64,000 nucleotides of DNA from Papaver somniferum (lineage: Eukaryota; Streptophyta; Magnoliopsida; Ranunculales; Papaveraceae), in contig NC_039362.1 of the NCBI RefSeq assembly GCF_003573695.1, forward strand, positions 198,936,585 through 199,000,584. Reading direction: 5' to 3'. The notes under the pieces are model-generated. The model had not been told where the DNA came from. It searched no databases and saw nothing but the letters and a program-made list of their open reading frames with translations. The translations under genes were made by a program, and so were the position numbers. Below are positions 44,755-55,574 of this stretch, piece by piece (position 1 is the stretch's first letter; each line of letters starts with the position of its first letter).

Positions 44755-46524
44755 TCAATTTTGTGGCGACTCTATGATACTGCTGCTGCAGATTTTGGGC
44801 AGGGGAAAACCACATAATCCATCATTCCCTTCAAAAGAACTTGGTCCGAAAGTTTGTATCTGGTTGCCCGATGGAATTTTTCCCTCTAGGTTGTTGAAGG
44901 AAAGGTTCAAGAATGAAAGGAATGATAAAGCTGCTAACTGGGAGGGAATTTCTCCTGTCAGCTTGTTCCGCGAAAGGTCTAACGACTCCATATTTGTAAG
45001 ATTGCCGAACGTCGATGGAATCGGGCCTGTGAGAGCATTACCTGAGAAATTGAGAATGCGGAGTGACGTAAGATCTGCAATGCTCTCTGGTATCTCTCCT
45101 TCAAATTCATTATTTGAGAAGTCAATGCATGTGAAAATGGTTTCGACCTTCATGAGCTCCAGGTTTAGTCCTTCGCTTGTAACCGTCACTGTCTGATGGT
45201 AATAGCTAGTGTCGTTATCACTGTTTTGATTCTCTTGGTTCCCTTGTGCTTCTTTATCTTCTTTTACCATCATAGTCTTCAAACTTGAAAACAAGTCTTT
45301 TGATAGAGCACCTGAAAAGTTATTAGAGGAGACGTCTATGATTTGTAAAGCTGAAAAATTATAATTAGCTCCTTGATTTCCCCATGCACCATGAAATTTG
45401 TTGGACCTCAACACCAGCACACGCAACTGCGACATACTCTTCAACCAGTATGGGAAAGTACCAGCCAGTTGATTATTTCCGAGGTCTAAAACCTTTAGCA
45501 TTTTACAATTGGTAAGAGATCTTGGTAGTTGGCCTTCTAATTTGTTTCTATTGAGGTCTAGTGCTATCATATTACATGTTTTTGGAAATGTGTCGGGTAT
45601 AATTCCATGAAAGTTGTTTCCTCTTAAATTTAAAACTGTGAGGGATTCAATAGATCCTAGACATGGGGGTATTGATCCACTCAAGTTGTTATTTGAAAGA
45701 TCAAGAACTTGTAGTTGGGTGGCTTCATGACATAAGTTGGGAAAAACACTCGAGATATGGTTGCCGGAGAGTCGAAGCACACGGAGTGATTGTAGTCGTA
45801 AGAGAGAGGAATCGAGAGGCCCAGAAAGTTCACAGCCTTCCAAACTCAGCACTTGCAAGTTAGGGAGCGAGGAGGATAGGGAGCGACACCACTTGTTTCC
45901 TCGTTCGGAAATTCTTACAGAATCTAACAAGAGTTGTCTCAATCCTGTTAAATTGCGAGTAAGAGTTTCCAGATCTGGATCCTTGATAATCAAATGCAGT
46001 TCCTGGGTATAGTATACAGAAGAGAGATCGAGAATAACCAAACTTGTCAGACGTGATATGTCAATTGGAATTTGCCCGATGAAGCCCGACTCTGACATAT
46101 TAAGGTAATTCAAGTTTGGTAGCTGGTCTAGCCCAGATGGAATTGGTGCAGAAGTAACTTCGAAGTGGTTGTCGGCCAAACTCAGTCTCTCAAGGTTCTG
46201 AAGACTGAACAGACTGCTAGTAGAGTTTAGTCCACCGACAAGATGTTCACCACTAAGGTCTAAACTGATAACACGACCAGAACTGTCACAACCAATACCA
46301 TCCCAAGAACAACAATCAGTGTTTAGACGCCAAGAATCACGCTTTGATGAAAATATAAAAGGATGATCCGGATCCCTGTAAACAGAAATAAGACTCTGGT
46401 TCAGTTGGAGCAGTAGAGCTTTCTGATCATTCAGGCATTTCCCTTGAGCACAGCTGTCGAAAGAATTGGAAAAAATCAAAGTGAAAAGAAGTAGAACAGT
46501 ACATGCCCCTTGGAGAGACTTCAT
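44755..46524 (-). CDS. RLP1, truncated LRR receptor-like protein without membrane anchor
   Basis: A 589-codon intronless frame. It has a signal peptide (ACTVLLLFTLIFSNSF), an LRR N-terminal cap (CLNDQKALLLQLNQ, CCSWDGIGC), N-terminal LRRs, C-terminal LRRs (LDLSRNKLTGEIPSQLAALS) and GLCGFPLP. Compared with RLP2 it lacks about 1.2 kb, roughly 400 residues of central LRRs, fused in frame at VFPNL|CHEATQ (near 45728). A 4-nt deletion near 44760 shifts the frame, so it ends SIIESPQN. The transmembrane segment and tail (FDWVLLVLTFLGFVLGASMV) remain in another frame at 44603-44760. The family (Cf-9/RLP type) senses extracellular signals at the plasma membrane. Here a secreted soluble LRR protein, or a pseudogene, is expected. 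Confidence 0.85.
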   Translation of the reverse strand: MKSLQGACTVLLLFTLIFSNSFDSCAQGKCLNDQKALLLQLNQSLISVYRDPDHPFIFSSKRDSWRLNTDCCSWDGIGCDSSGRVISLDLSGEHLVGGLNSTSSLFSLQNLERLSLADNHFEVTSAPIPSGLDQLPNLNYLNMSESGFIGQIPIDISRLTSLVILDLSSVYYTQELHLIIKDPDLETLTRNLTGLRQLLLDSVRISERGNKWCRSLSSSLPNLQVLSLEGCELSGPLDSSLLRLQSLRVLRLSGNHISSVFPNLCHEATQLQVLDLSNNNLSGSIPPCLGSIESLTVLNLRGNNFHGIIPDTFPKTCNMIALDLNRNKLEGQLPRSLTNCKMLKVLDLGNNQLAGTFPYWLKSMSQLRVLVLRSNKFHGAWGNQGANYNFSALQIIDVSSNNFSGALSKDLFSSLKTMMVKEDKEAQGNQENQNSDNDTSYYHQTVTVTSEGLNLELMKVETIFTCIDFSNNEFEGEIPESIADLTSLRILNFSGNALTGPIPSTFGNLTNMESLDLSRNKLTGEIPSQLAALSFLSFLNLSFNNLEGKIPSGNQIQTFGPSSFEGNDGLCGFPLPKICSSSIIESPQN

Positions 46525-47475
46525 TCGAGATGATGATTATGAATGATGAAATGGTCTTTCTGAGTGTGAAATTTGAAGAGGAAGAATAACATTCACCCGT
46601 TAGCTTAGCCATATTGATTTTGTGGGTACGAAACGGTAGTCTATCTCATTCATGATGGTCCAAATAAAGCAAAAGGATCCCATATCTTTCCACATAAATT
46701 TGAAGAAAATTCGTGTTGATTTATACTACTGGTTTTGTTATTTTCGTTATTCTACAAATGTAAAGACTAATCCTGAAGGTTGATTGCTTCTAAATGACCC
46801 ACAGACGACTTGACTTAATGAGAAGCTCTCCTTCTCACATGGACCATGATTGAAAGTAACCGACAAATAATAGACGATTGACCCATTGATAATTCTTCTT
46901 GATATACATCTAGAACTATGAAGTACTGTTAAGGCAGTAAGGAGGAGGTAAAATACAACTAGGACTCTCTAGGGTGTCGCATCAAGGGTTGAATGTTGAA
47001 ACTATTCAATGGCCTAGTCCCTTCGAGAAGAATATTTTGTAGAGACTGGAAATAATCCTACTCCTATACCTTTCGTGGCAGAGTGCATTAGTGAGAAAGA
47101 GACTAATCACAAAGACCCATATGTTAAAATATAGTGGCAAAAATTCTGATGGAGGAGATTATGATACCAACTAAAGAAGGTACTACCCGGCTGGTTGTGT
47201 TGGAATCCAAAGCACACAAACAAATATCCATCGAGAAGAAAATTCAACCCAAACAAATATGGAGTATTATTTAGAGTGTAAAGCCAAATTCTTCATTGAC
47301 AAAACGTCTTGTTGATTATTTGAATCTTGACGATCTGGTACTGTGTAGGCGATATTGTATTTTTGATAATATAGATAGATATCCTATTCTTTTGTAGGAT
47401 ATACAAAAATGAGGCTTAAATTTGTATTATAAGCTAAGACGATTCCTTTCTAAATAGCTGAGCTGAGAAGCGTGG
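46320..47475. repeat. RLP1 5' end and upstream DNA, copy identical by eye to RLP2's
   Basis: 46320-47475 and 54420-55574 show no difference that I found by reading. They cover the first 65 or so RLP codons and about 950 bp upstream, ending at 'gagctgagaagcgtgg'. Beyond this, unit B's TolB piece starts on one side and the retroelement-like stretch on the other. Confidence 0.85.
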
Positions 47476-47514
47476 CATGTTATTTCCTTTCTCTCTCTGG
47501 TATCTCTCCTTCAA

Positions 47515-48016
47515 TCCATTCATCATCTGGATTCTGGAGACCAATTACACATTGTATCTGTCCATGGCCCCTTTGTAAGTCTGTAAATTCCATCTTTTTT
47601 GCCGTCAAAAGCATCCATTATATAAAGATTCTTATGACCATACCTTCCTGATCTGCATACAACCCATTTGCCATCTGGAGAGGCTGAAATGCATTGTTTT
47701 GGTCTCCTGTTGTGAGCTTTTTCACATTTGCTGCATCACTACTTCTATGAAAATAAAATGCAAAATCATCTAGCCAACAAGGCCAACCACCATGATCAAC
47801 AACTTTAATTCTATGATACTTTCTATGTGAACCACCATGATCATTTTTGTTTAAAGATATATAGATATGGGTATTAAGATTTTCCATCTCTCCATTCCAA
47901 CTTTTCTCACCAGAAAAGCACAGCAATTCAAGTCCCAAAAGGTGAAATACGAATTTTTTTAGATGAAATAATACGAAAATCAAGTAGATATGCGGCCCAA
48001 GAATATGTTTAAACAA
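47515..48016 (-). pseudogene. TolB/DPP6-N-like gene fragment, copy B
   Basis: The minus strand reads HRIKVVDHGGWPCWLDDFAF, YFHRSSDAANVKKLTTG, then after a shift a SPDGK-like blade and HKNLYIMDAFDG-type text. These are blades of a plant TolB-like/DPP6-N-like beta-propeller protein. Both gene ends are absent and frameshifts occur. It shows the uninterrupted host sequence where copy A carries the Tat element. Its right end meets the duplication junction at about 47476-47515. Confidence 0.78.
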
Positions 48017-48084
48017 TAAATTTTACAAAAGAATCAATAAAATATATTAAAACAGTAATTAAATCACAGCCACAAACCCCATCT

Positions 48085-49772
48085 TCAGTAATCACAGAAA
48101 AATAAAGCCAGTACTAATAAAGCACCCAAGAATGAACCAGTCTTCTTCAAACTATGAGAACCACTGGATGGAGCTACAGCTGAACCCATTGGTGAAGGTG
48201 CTGGAGCAATTCCATTATGAAACTTCGACATGACAACCACAACCAATTTCTGTCCTCTTTCACAATTGCCCTTGATTCCACTAACGAAATAAAACGGCCC
48301 TGATTGATCAAATTCAACTTTAGCACTTCCGTTTTTGTATTCAGCAAATGACTTTGTTGCATTGCAGTTTACATAATCTTCTCTACCAACTCTCAATACT
48401 GAATCCTTCTGTTCATCAAATTTCCAAACTGTTACTGTTAAGGATAGAGACTCATCTGCCGAAGACTCTCAACCAAAACAGCTAGCATACCGTGTATGAA
48501 GGAAAGGACTGAGTATTTTGCATCTGCTTTTAAATTAGTCTCACGGTTTTTTAGTTAGCATTAAAATAGCATCTGTTGCTTTTGAATAGGTTGAACAGTT
48601 GTAACAACCATTGTATTCTCTCGTATAAATAACAAGTCGACTCCACAGTTCTAAGTGTGGAAGTCATTCCTCCAAATATCATGTTCTAAGTTGGTATCAG
48701 GAGGGTTCGATCCCTCACTCTTCCGCTGTGTTAACAAATATGGGTGTTTGTTTTTCACCCATATCACCAGTTCCATCACCTACTTTACTCACATCATCCA
48801 TCCATTTTACCTACAACTCAAATTTCTATCACCAGATCATAACCATTCACCACCACTGTTAACATCGTTTGCTGCTAAAAAGCTTGTTTGATGTCTCTGC
48901 TAGTGGCAAGGCAACTGGACAAAGTATTTTGTTTGATTATCAACACTTTAGATCTGGTACTAAAAACATTCTTAAAAACCAGTTCTAAATAAATTTCAAT
49001 ACCTTTCAACAACAATACCAAAACAAATCATTATCATTACCAATTATATTTGTTAACCAACACAGATTAATACTACCAATTGAAGAGGTATTTCGACTAT
49101 CTCACACAACCATTTGAAGAGGTATTTTGACTATTTCACACTATGAATTTGAAGAGAAACACCAGTTTTCTCATACAAAAGGGCTATCTTCACCACGGTT
49201 CCGGTACATTAGAAGCAAATTGCATATTCGTCAACTCAAGTACAACTTGAGGGGAGGTGTTAAGGATAGAGACTCATCTGCTGAAGACTCTCAACCAAAA
49301 CAGCTAGCATACCGTGTATAAAGGAAAGGACCGAGTATTTTGCATCTGCTTTTAGATTAGTCATACGGTTTTTTAGTTAGCATTAAAATAGCATCTGTTG
49401 CTTTTGAATAGGTTGAACAGTTGTAACAACCATTGTATTCTCTCGTATAAATAACAAGTCGACTCCACAGTTCTAAGTGTGGAAGTCATTCCTCCAAATA
49501 TCATGTTCTAAGTGTTGCATCAAATAAAGAGAAAAAATAAGTAAATTTATGGGAAACAGATTAAAACAAAAAATTAGGAGAATTTGAAATTGGTTACCAA
49601 GGGAATCCCCAATGTTGAAACGAGTGGATCCATCCCATTTATTAAGAGAATCTGACACTGATGATGGAACTTTCCATGAGTTTGGTTTTCCTCCTACTAA
49701 GATATCTACAGCTTCTGTGGAACTCAATAGAACAGAAACCAACACCAATGATGAATACATTAGCAGAGCCAT
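48085..49772 (-). CDS. ENODL2, early nodulin-like phytocyanin, intact when spliced
   Basis: Exon 1 (49772-49598, 175 nt) and exon 2 (48428-48085, 344 nt) join to 173 codons including the stop. Borders are CCCTTG|GTAACC and GTAACAG|TTTGG. The product has a signal peptide (SSLVLVSVLLSSTEA), VGGKPNSWKVPSSVSDSLNK, VWKFDEQKDSVLRVGRED, a Cys pair (VNCNATK; GNCERGQK), an arabinogalactan-like Pro/Ala stretch (APAPSPMGSAVAPSS) and a C-terminal hydrophobic GPI signal (FLGALLVLALFF). That is the full ENODL layout, without the copper-binding His of true plantacyanins. A 1,078-bp LTR element lies in the intron just before the acceptor. Role: cell-surface glycoprotein; specific partner unknown. Confidence 0.88.
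48436..49513 (+). mobile_element. Small LTR element (TRIM-like) in the ENODL2 intron
   Basis: Two 256-bp LTRs (48436-48691 and 49258-49513) start TGTTAAGGATAG. The first is followed by TGGTATCAG, then GAGGGTTCGATCCCTC, an extended match toward the T-arm of initiator tRNA-Met. The second is preceded by TTGAGGGGAGG. Flanks GTTAC (48431-48435) and GTTGC (49514-49518) are the target duplication with one change. ENODL1 (near 43261-43270) is the empty site. The 566-bp interior has no recognisable protein. LTRs contain TATAAATAA. Confidence 0.93.
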
Positions 49773-50022
49773 TTTGATTTTGAGTGAGAGCGAGACAGAT
49801 ATATAGAGAGAAAAGAAGCTTTTGAGTCTTGAGCTGAGAAGATGAGAGAGTGGAGTAGAGAAGGTCAGGTGAGGGAAGTTAATTTATACTGTTAATCTAC
49901 GTTCAGAAAGAAAGAAGAAAAATTAGCCGTTAAAGCCTTTTCTTTTCAAAACATAGCCGTTAAGCCGTTAACTTTTTTGTTTATAGGAGAAATAACCGCT
50001 AAAATTAAGTTGTTTAAAAATA

Positions 50023-50230
50023 GGCTCCACATATTTGCCACCCTCATTTTTCCTATTTACCACTCTTATCGGAATGCCCAAATTAAATATAAAAAAGGTG
50101 TAAATAAAAAGTCAAAGGTGTGGTATTTAGGATATATAAAAAAGCATAGGGGTGGCAAATAGGAAAAATGGGGGTGGTAATTAATTTGAGTGGCAAGTAG
50201 GAAAAATGAGGGTAGCAAATAGGTGAAGCC
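50023..50230. mobile_element. hAT-type MITE upstream of ENODL2
   Basis: A perfect 8-bp duplication TAAAAATA (50015-50022 and 50231-50238) flanks 208 bp. Inverted ends: GGCTCCACATATTTGCCACC and, inverted, GGCTTCACCTATTTGCTACC, continuing through CTCATTTTTCCTA. The unit A paralog near 43750 lacks it. Confidence 0.88.
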
Positions 50231-50619
50231 TAAAAATATAGCTGTTGTAGGAGATACAGATTCTCCTCTTTTGAGTTTGGGTTTGGGTTCTAGGTCGTGG
50301 TTTTTGTAACTCGTAATGTTGACAAGCCCAAAAAGACTAAAAATTCAAGCAGTAGAATATGTGCCTTTATGACTTTATCAGTATGCTTGAAATACATAAC
50401 AGTGATTCTGCACACACCGTAATTCCTACTTGAATTTATCCCGTAAGGGAATCGGACGGATAGCACACATCATGTTTAACATCAGGATTAGAAAGGACAG
50501 GACTGGGCCCATCTGTTGTTTCACGCAGTGGATTCTTCGGTGAAAATTCCGAAGTCAATCTAGAATTATGGAGTATATAAAGAGGACGTTATTGTTAACG
50601 TTTTCTGACATTATTAGAG

Positions 50620-50881
50620 GAGTGATTCTACACTCACCGCGATTTTGTACCGCGAAGTATCCCGAAAGGGAAATTAACGGACGATCACAGCCCCTCTCAA
50701 CATTTGAGAGTGATTCTACACTCACCGCGATTTTGTTCCTTCAAATATCCGAGAGGAAAATTAACGGACGATCACAGCCCCTCTCAACATCTGAGAGTGA
50801 TTCTACACTCACCGCGATTTTGTTCCTCGAAATATCCCGAGAGGAAATTAACGGACGATCACAGTCCCTCTCAACATTTGG
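50620..50881. repeat. Three tandem 87-88 bp repeats
   Basis: Units start 'gagtgattctacactcaccgcgattttg' at 50620, 50708 and 50795 and end 'gacgatcacagcccctctcaacat'. Each contains a small inverted stretch (cccgaaaggg or ccgagagg). A degenerate relative is at 50396-50455. Open frames across them are a by-product of the repeat. Confidence 0.88.
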
Positions 50882-51356
50882 ATCATCAGTGGGGTCCATT
50901 ATTTATCTCATGCGGTGCGTTTTGCGGGAGAAAACTTTAGTCGATGTATCTTTATTGTTATTAGCGATCACATCAGTCCGTTTCAGGAAAAATATTTAAA
51001 AAAAAAAATATATAGATGGAACCGAAAACTAGGAAGGAGAGATGAGTAAGCGAAGGACTACTCTCGCAGACATCTTGTCTGCAACTTGAATTCTTGAGAC
51101 TACTCAATTGGGCTAAATCCCATGAGGAAAATGGTAAAAGTAGCACAAGATAGGTTAGTTAATCGAGAAGCATTTTGCAGAGACTACAGCTAATCCTACT
51201 CGTGTACCTCCAATAGCCGACCGCAGTAACGAGAATGAGACTAGTCAAAAAGACTCACTTTCTTCTTCTCCTGTTTAATCTACTGAACATATTCAAGAAA
51301 ACATTAGCTCAAATTTTATTTGCAATTACCTGATTACATCTTTACATTACATCATC

Positions 51357-54300
51357 TTAAGTGATGTTAAGGATTTTATTCATACGTTCATTAGCCCAGT
51401 CTCTCCCCTTCTTCCAGAAAAATTGAAGGCCAATAACCATGCCAGCACCCATAACAAATCCCAACAAAGTCAGTACGAATAATATCCAATCAAAATTTTC
51501 CTCAGAATTCAAATAAATTTGTGGAGGCCCTATGATACTGCTGCTGCAGTTTTTAGGCAGGGGAAAACCACACAATTCATCATTTCCTTCAAAGGAATTT
51601 GGTTCGAAAGTTTGCATCTGACTGCCCGATGGAATTTTCCCCTCTAGGTTGTTGAAGGAAAGGTTCAAGAATGAAAGAAATGATAAAGTTGCTAATTGGA
51701 AGGGAATTTCTCCAGTCAGCTTGTTCCTCGAGAGGTCTAAGGACTCCAGATTCGTAAGGTTCCCCAAAGCTGATTGGATCGAGCCTGTGAGAGCATTACC
51801 TGAGAGATTGAGAATGTGGAGTGATGTAAGATCTGCAATTCCTTCTGGTATCCCTCCTTCAAGTTTATTGTTTGAGAAGTCGATGCTTGTGAAAATGGTT
51901 CCGACTTTTATGAGCTCCAGGTCCAGTCCTTTGCTTGACAGTCACAATCTGTTGGTAATATACGTCGCCGACACCGGTGTTGAATTCTAATATCTGATTC
52001 TCGTGGTTTCGTTGTGCTTCTTTTTCTTTTACCATCATGGCCTTCAAACTTAACAACCAGTCTTTTGATAGAGTACCTGAAAAGTTATTAGAAGAGACGT
52101 ATATAAATAGTAATACTCAAAAGAAGTCAAATTTATGCACTTGGTAATTAAAGTACCTGAAAAGTTATTAGAGGAGACGTCTATGATTTGTAAAGCTGAA
52201 AAATTATAATTAGCTCCTTGATTTCCCCATGCACCATGAAATTTGTTGGACCTCAACACCAGCACACGCAACTGTGACATACTCTTCAACCAGTATGGGA
52301 AAGTACCAGCCAGTTGATTATTTCCGAGGTCTAAAACCTTTAGCATTTTACAATTGGTAAGAGATCTTGGTAGTTGGCCTTCTAATTTGTTTCCATTGAG
52401 GTTTAATGCCACCATACTACATGTTTGTGGAAATGTGTCGGGTACACTTCCTTGGAAGTTGTTTCCTCTTAAATCTAAAACTGTGAGGAATTCAATAGAT
52501 CCTAGACATGGGGGTATTGGTCCACTCAAGTTGTTATATGAAAGATCAAGAACTTGTAGTTGGGTGGCTTCATGACATATGGAGGAAGGGATTTCTCCAG
52601 TAATTTGATTTCTAGAAAGAGAAAGGTATATTGTTTCTCCAAGGTAAGAGGAAATATTTGGTATCATGGCCGTTAAGTTGTTTGACGAGTAATCCAAAAT
52701 GTTGGTAGATAATGGTAAGATTAGGTTCTTCCCTTGAAGCCTGTTGGAGCGAAAGTCGGTGCTGATCATCGATTTAAAACTGTCAACAGGCAAGGGTCGG
52801 CTAGGATCCTCCAAGAAGTTGTAAGAAAGATTTAAAACACGGAGACTCCCATTGTCGATCTTCCCAAACCAATTGGGTATTTTCCCATGGATATGATTGT
52901 TCGAAAGGTCTAAGGATTGCATCTGAGATTGGTATTTTAAAAAGATAGGGAATTGTGTCAGGTTGCAGGAACTCAATCCCAAATATTCCAGTTTGGGATA
53001 CAGAGCGGAATCAGCACTAGGTGTAGTTGTATTGACTGACAATCTGTTCCCTGAGAGGTCGAGATCAGAAAGATTTTTGAATTTATGAAAAATCATATCT
53101 AAACTTATGGAATCACTGAAGTCATTTCCAGAAAGCAGCAGTTTTCGAAGCTTGGGCATTTCGAAAATTGACACTGGAACACGCCCTTGCAGTTTATTCT
53201 CACTCAAATCAAGAAACTCCAATTGAGAAAAGGATCCCTTGGAAAACTCTCCAACAACACCTGTGAATTGATTTTGGGCGAGGTTCAAATTCTGTAGTGA
53301 AGGTAGGGTAAATAAAGACGCTGGTATTGACTCGTTTAGTGAGTTGCTATCCAAGTCCAAATAAACTAGTTTCAGAAGCCTGTTCCAATCCCAAGGAATT
53401 GGACCTACTAAACTATTACCGGATAGGTCTATATGAATGAGACTCTCGAGCCAACTGATTGATGGGATTAAACCCGTGAAATTATTTAACGATAAGTCTA
53501 AATTTTGAAGTTGTTTAAGGTTTGAAATTGCATGGGGAATGGATCCGCTAAATCGACACTGATCGAGGTCTAAGCGGGTTAATAGTCTAAGATTACCAAT
53601 GGAAGTCGGTATTTCGCCTCCAAAACCCGTGCCTGCTAGTACCAACTCCTGAAGTCGCCCATCTTCAGGAAAAGCTGGCAAAAAACCTTGAAGGCGCCCA
53701 TTTAATGATAGGTCGAGATTCCTAAGTGTTTTTACCTTAAGAAGCCGTTCAGGAAATTTTCCGTACAACTCGCAGGACTCGCAAACAAAGGTAACTAAGT
53801 TGGGAAAATCCCCAAGGAAATCCGGAATCTCAGATGAGATATGGTTGTCGGAGAGTCGAAGCACGCGGAGTGATTGTAGTCGTAAGAGAGAGGAATCGAG
53901 AGGCCCAGAAAGTTCACAGCCTTCCAAACTCAGCACTTGCAATTTAGGGAGCGAGGAGGATAGGGAGCGACACCACTTGTTTCCTCGTTCGGAAATTCTT
54001 ACAGAATCTAACAAGAGTTGTCTCAATCCTGTTAAATTGCGAGTAAGAGTTTCCAGATCTGGATCCTTGATAATCAACTTCGGGAAAGGGTTATCATTAT
54101 CATCAAATAAGTACGAAGAAGAGAGATGGAGAATTACCAAACTTGTCAGCCGTGATATGCCAATCGGAATTTGCCCGATGAAGCCTGAGCCTGACATATT
54201 GAGGTAAGTCAAGTTACCAAGTTTGTCTAGCCCAGATGGAATTGGTGCAGAAGTAACTTCGAAGTGGTTGTCGGCCAAGTTCAATCTCTCAAGGTTCTGA

Positions 54301-54623
54301 AGACTGAACAGACTGCTAGAAGAATTTAGTCCACCGATAAGATATTCACCACCAAGGTCTAAACTGATAACACGACCAGCACTATCACAACCAATACCAT
54401 CCCAAGAACAACAATCAGTGTTTAGACGCCAAGAATCACGCTTTGATGAAAATATAAAAGGATGATCCGGATCCCTGTAAACAGAAATAAGACTCTGGTT
54501 CAGTTGGAGCAGTAGAGCTTTCTGATCATTCAGGCATTTCCCTTGAGCACAGCTGTCGAAAGAATTGGAAAAAATCAAAGTGAAAAGAAGTAGAACAGTA
54601 CATGCCCCTTGGAGAGACTTCAT
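51357..54623 (-). pseudogene. RLP2, nearly full-length LRR receptor-like protein with frame breaks
   Basis: The minus frame from ATG 54623 gives 857 codons: signal peptide, LRR cap (CLNDQKALLLQLNQ, CCSWDGIGC) and more than twenty LRRs of the LxxLxLxxNxLSGxIP type. The frame is then interrupted at 52156-52077 by an 80-nt duplicated stretch with intron-like borders. It resumes with a spacer (MMVKEKEAQRNHENQ), then loses 2 nt near 51940 relative to RLP1. It ends in frame 51767-51357 with LRRs, GNDELCGFPLP, a transmembrane helix (FDWILFVLTLLGFVMGAGMV) and a short basic tail. This is the Cf-9/RLP layout without kinase. If the 80 nt are spliced, the 2-nt loss is the only frame break left. Confidence 0.88.
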
Positions 54624-55574
54624 TCGAGATGATGATTATGAATGATGAAATGGTCTTTCTGAGTGTGAAATTTGAAGAGGAAGAATAACATTCACCCGTT
54701 AGCTTAGCCATATTGATTTTGTGGGTACGAAACGGTAGTCTATCTCATTCATGATGGTCCAAATAAAGCAAAAGGATCCCATATCTTTCCACATAAATTT
54801 GAAGAAAATTCGTGTTGATTTATACTACTGGTTTTGTTATTTTCGTTATTCTACAAATGTAAAGACTAATCCTGAAGGTTGATTGCTTCTAAATGACCCA
54901 CAGACGACTTGACTTAATGAGAAGCTCTCCTTCTCACATGGACCATGATTGAAAGTAACCGACAAATAATAGACGATTGACCCATTGATAATTCTTCTTG
55001 ATATACATCTAGAACTATGAAGTACTGTTAAGGCAGTAAGGAGGAGGTAAAATACAACTAGGACTCTCTAGGGTGTCGCATCAAGGGTTGAATGTTGAAA
55101 CTATTCAATGGCCTAGTCCCTTCGAGAAGAATATTTTGTAGAGACTGGAAATAATCCTACTCCTATACCTTTCGTGGCAGAGTGCATTAGTGAGAAAGAG
55201 ACTAATCACAAAGACCCATATGTTAAAATATAGTGGCAAAAATTCTGATGGAGGAGATTATGATACCAACTAAAGAAGGTACTACCCGGCTGGTTGTGTT
55301 GGAATCCAAAGCACACAAACAAATATCCATCGAGAAGAAAATTCAACCCAAACAAATATGGAGTATTATTTAGAGTGTAAAGCCAAATTCTTCATTGACA
55401 AAACGTCTTGTTGATTATTTGAATCTTGACGATCTGGTACTGTGTAGGCGATATTGTATTTTTGATAATATAGATAGATATCCTATTCTTTTGTAGGATA
55501 TACAAAAATGAGGCTTAAATTTGTATTATAAGCTAAGACGATTCCTTTCTAAATAGCTGAGCTGAGAAGCGTGG

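Noticed and set aside
48690..48730. tRNA-like B box (GGTTCGATCC) after TGGTATCAG
   Set aside because: It directly follows an LTR and is the extended primer-binding match to initiator tRNA-Met. No A box or cloverleaf is present.
50568..50999. 143-codon + frame across tandem repeats
   Set aside because: Its repeated peptide simply mirrors the 87-bp DNA repeats (three units near 87-88 bp); there is no other support.
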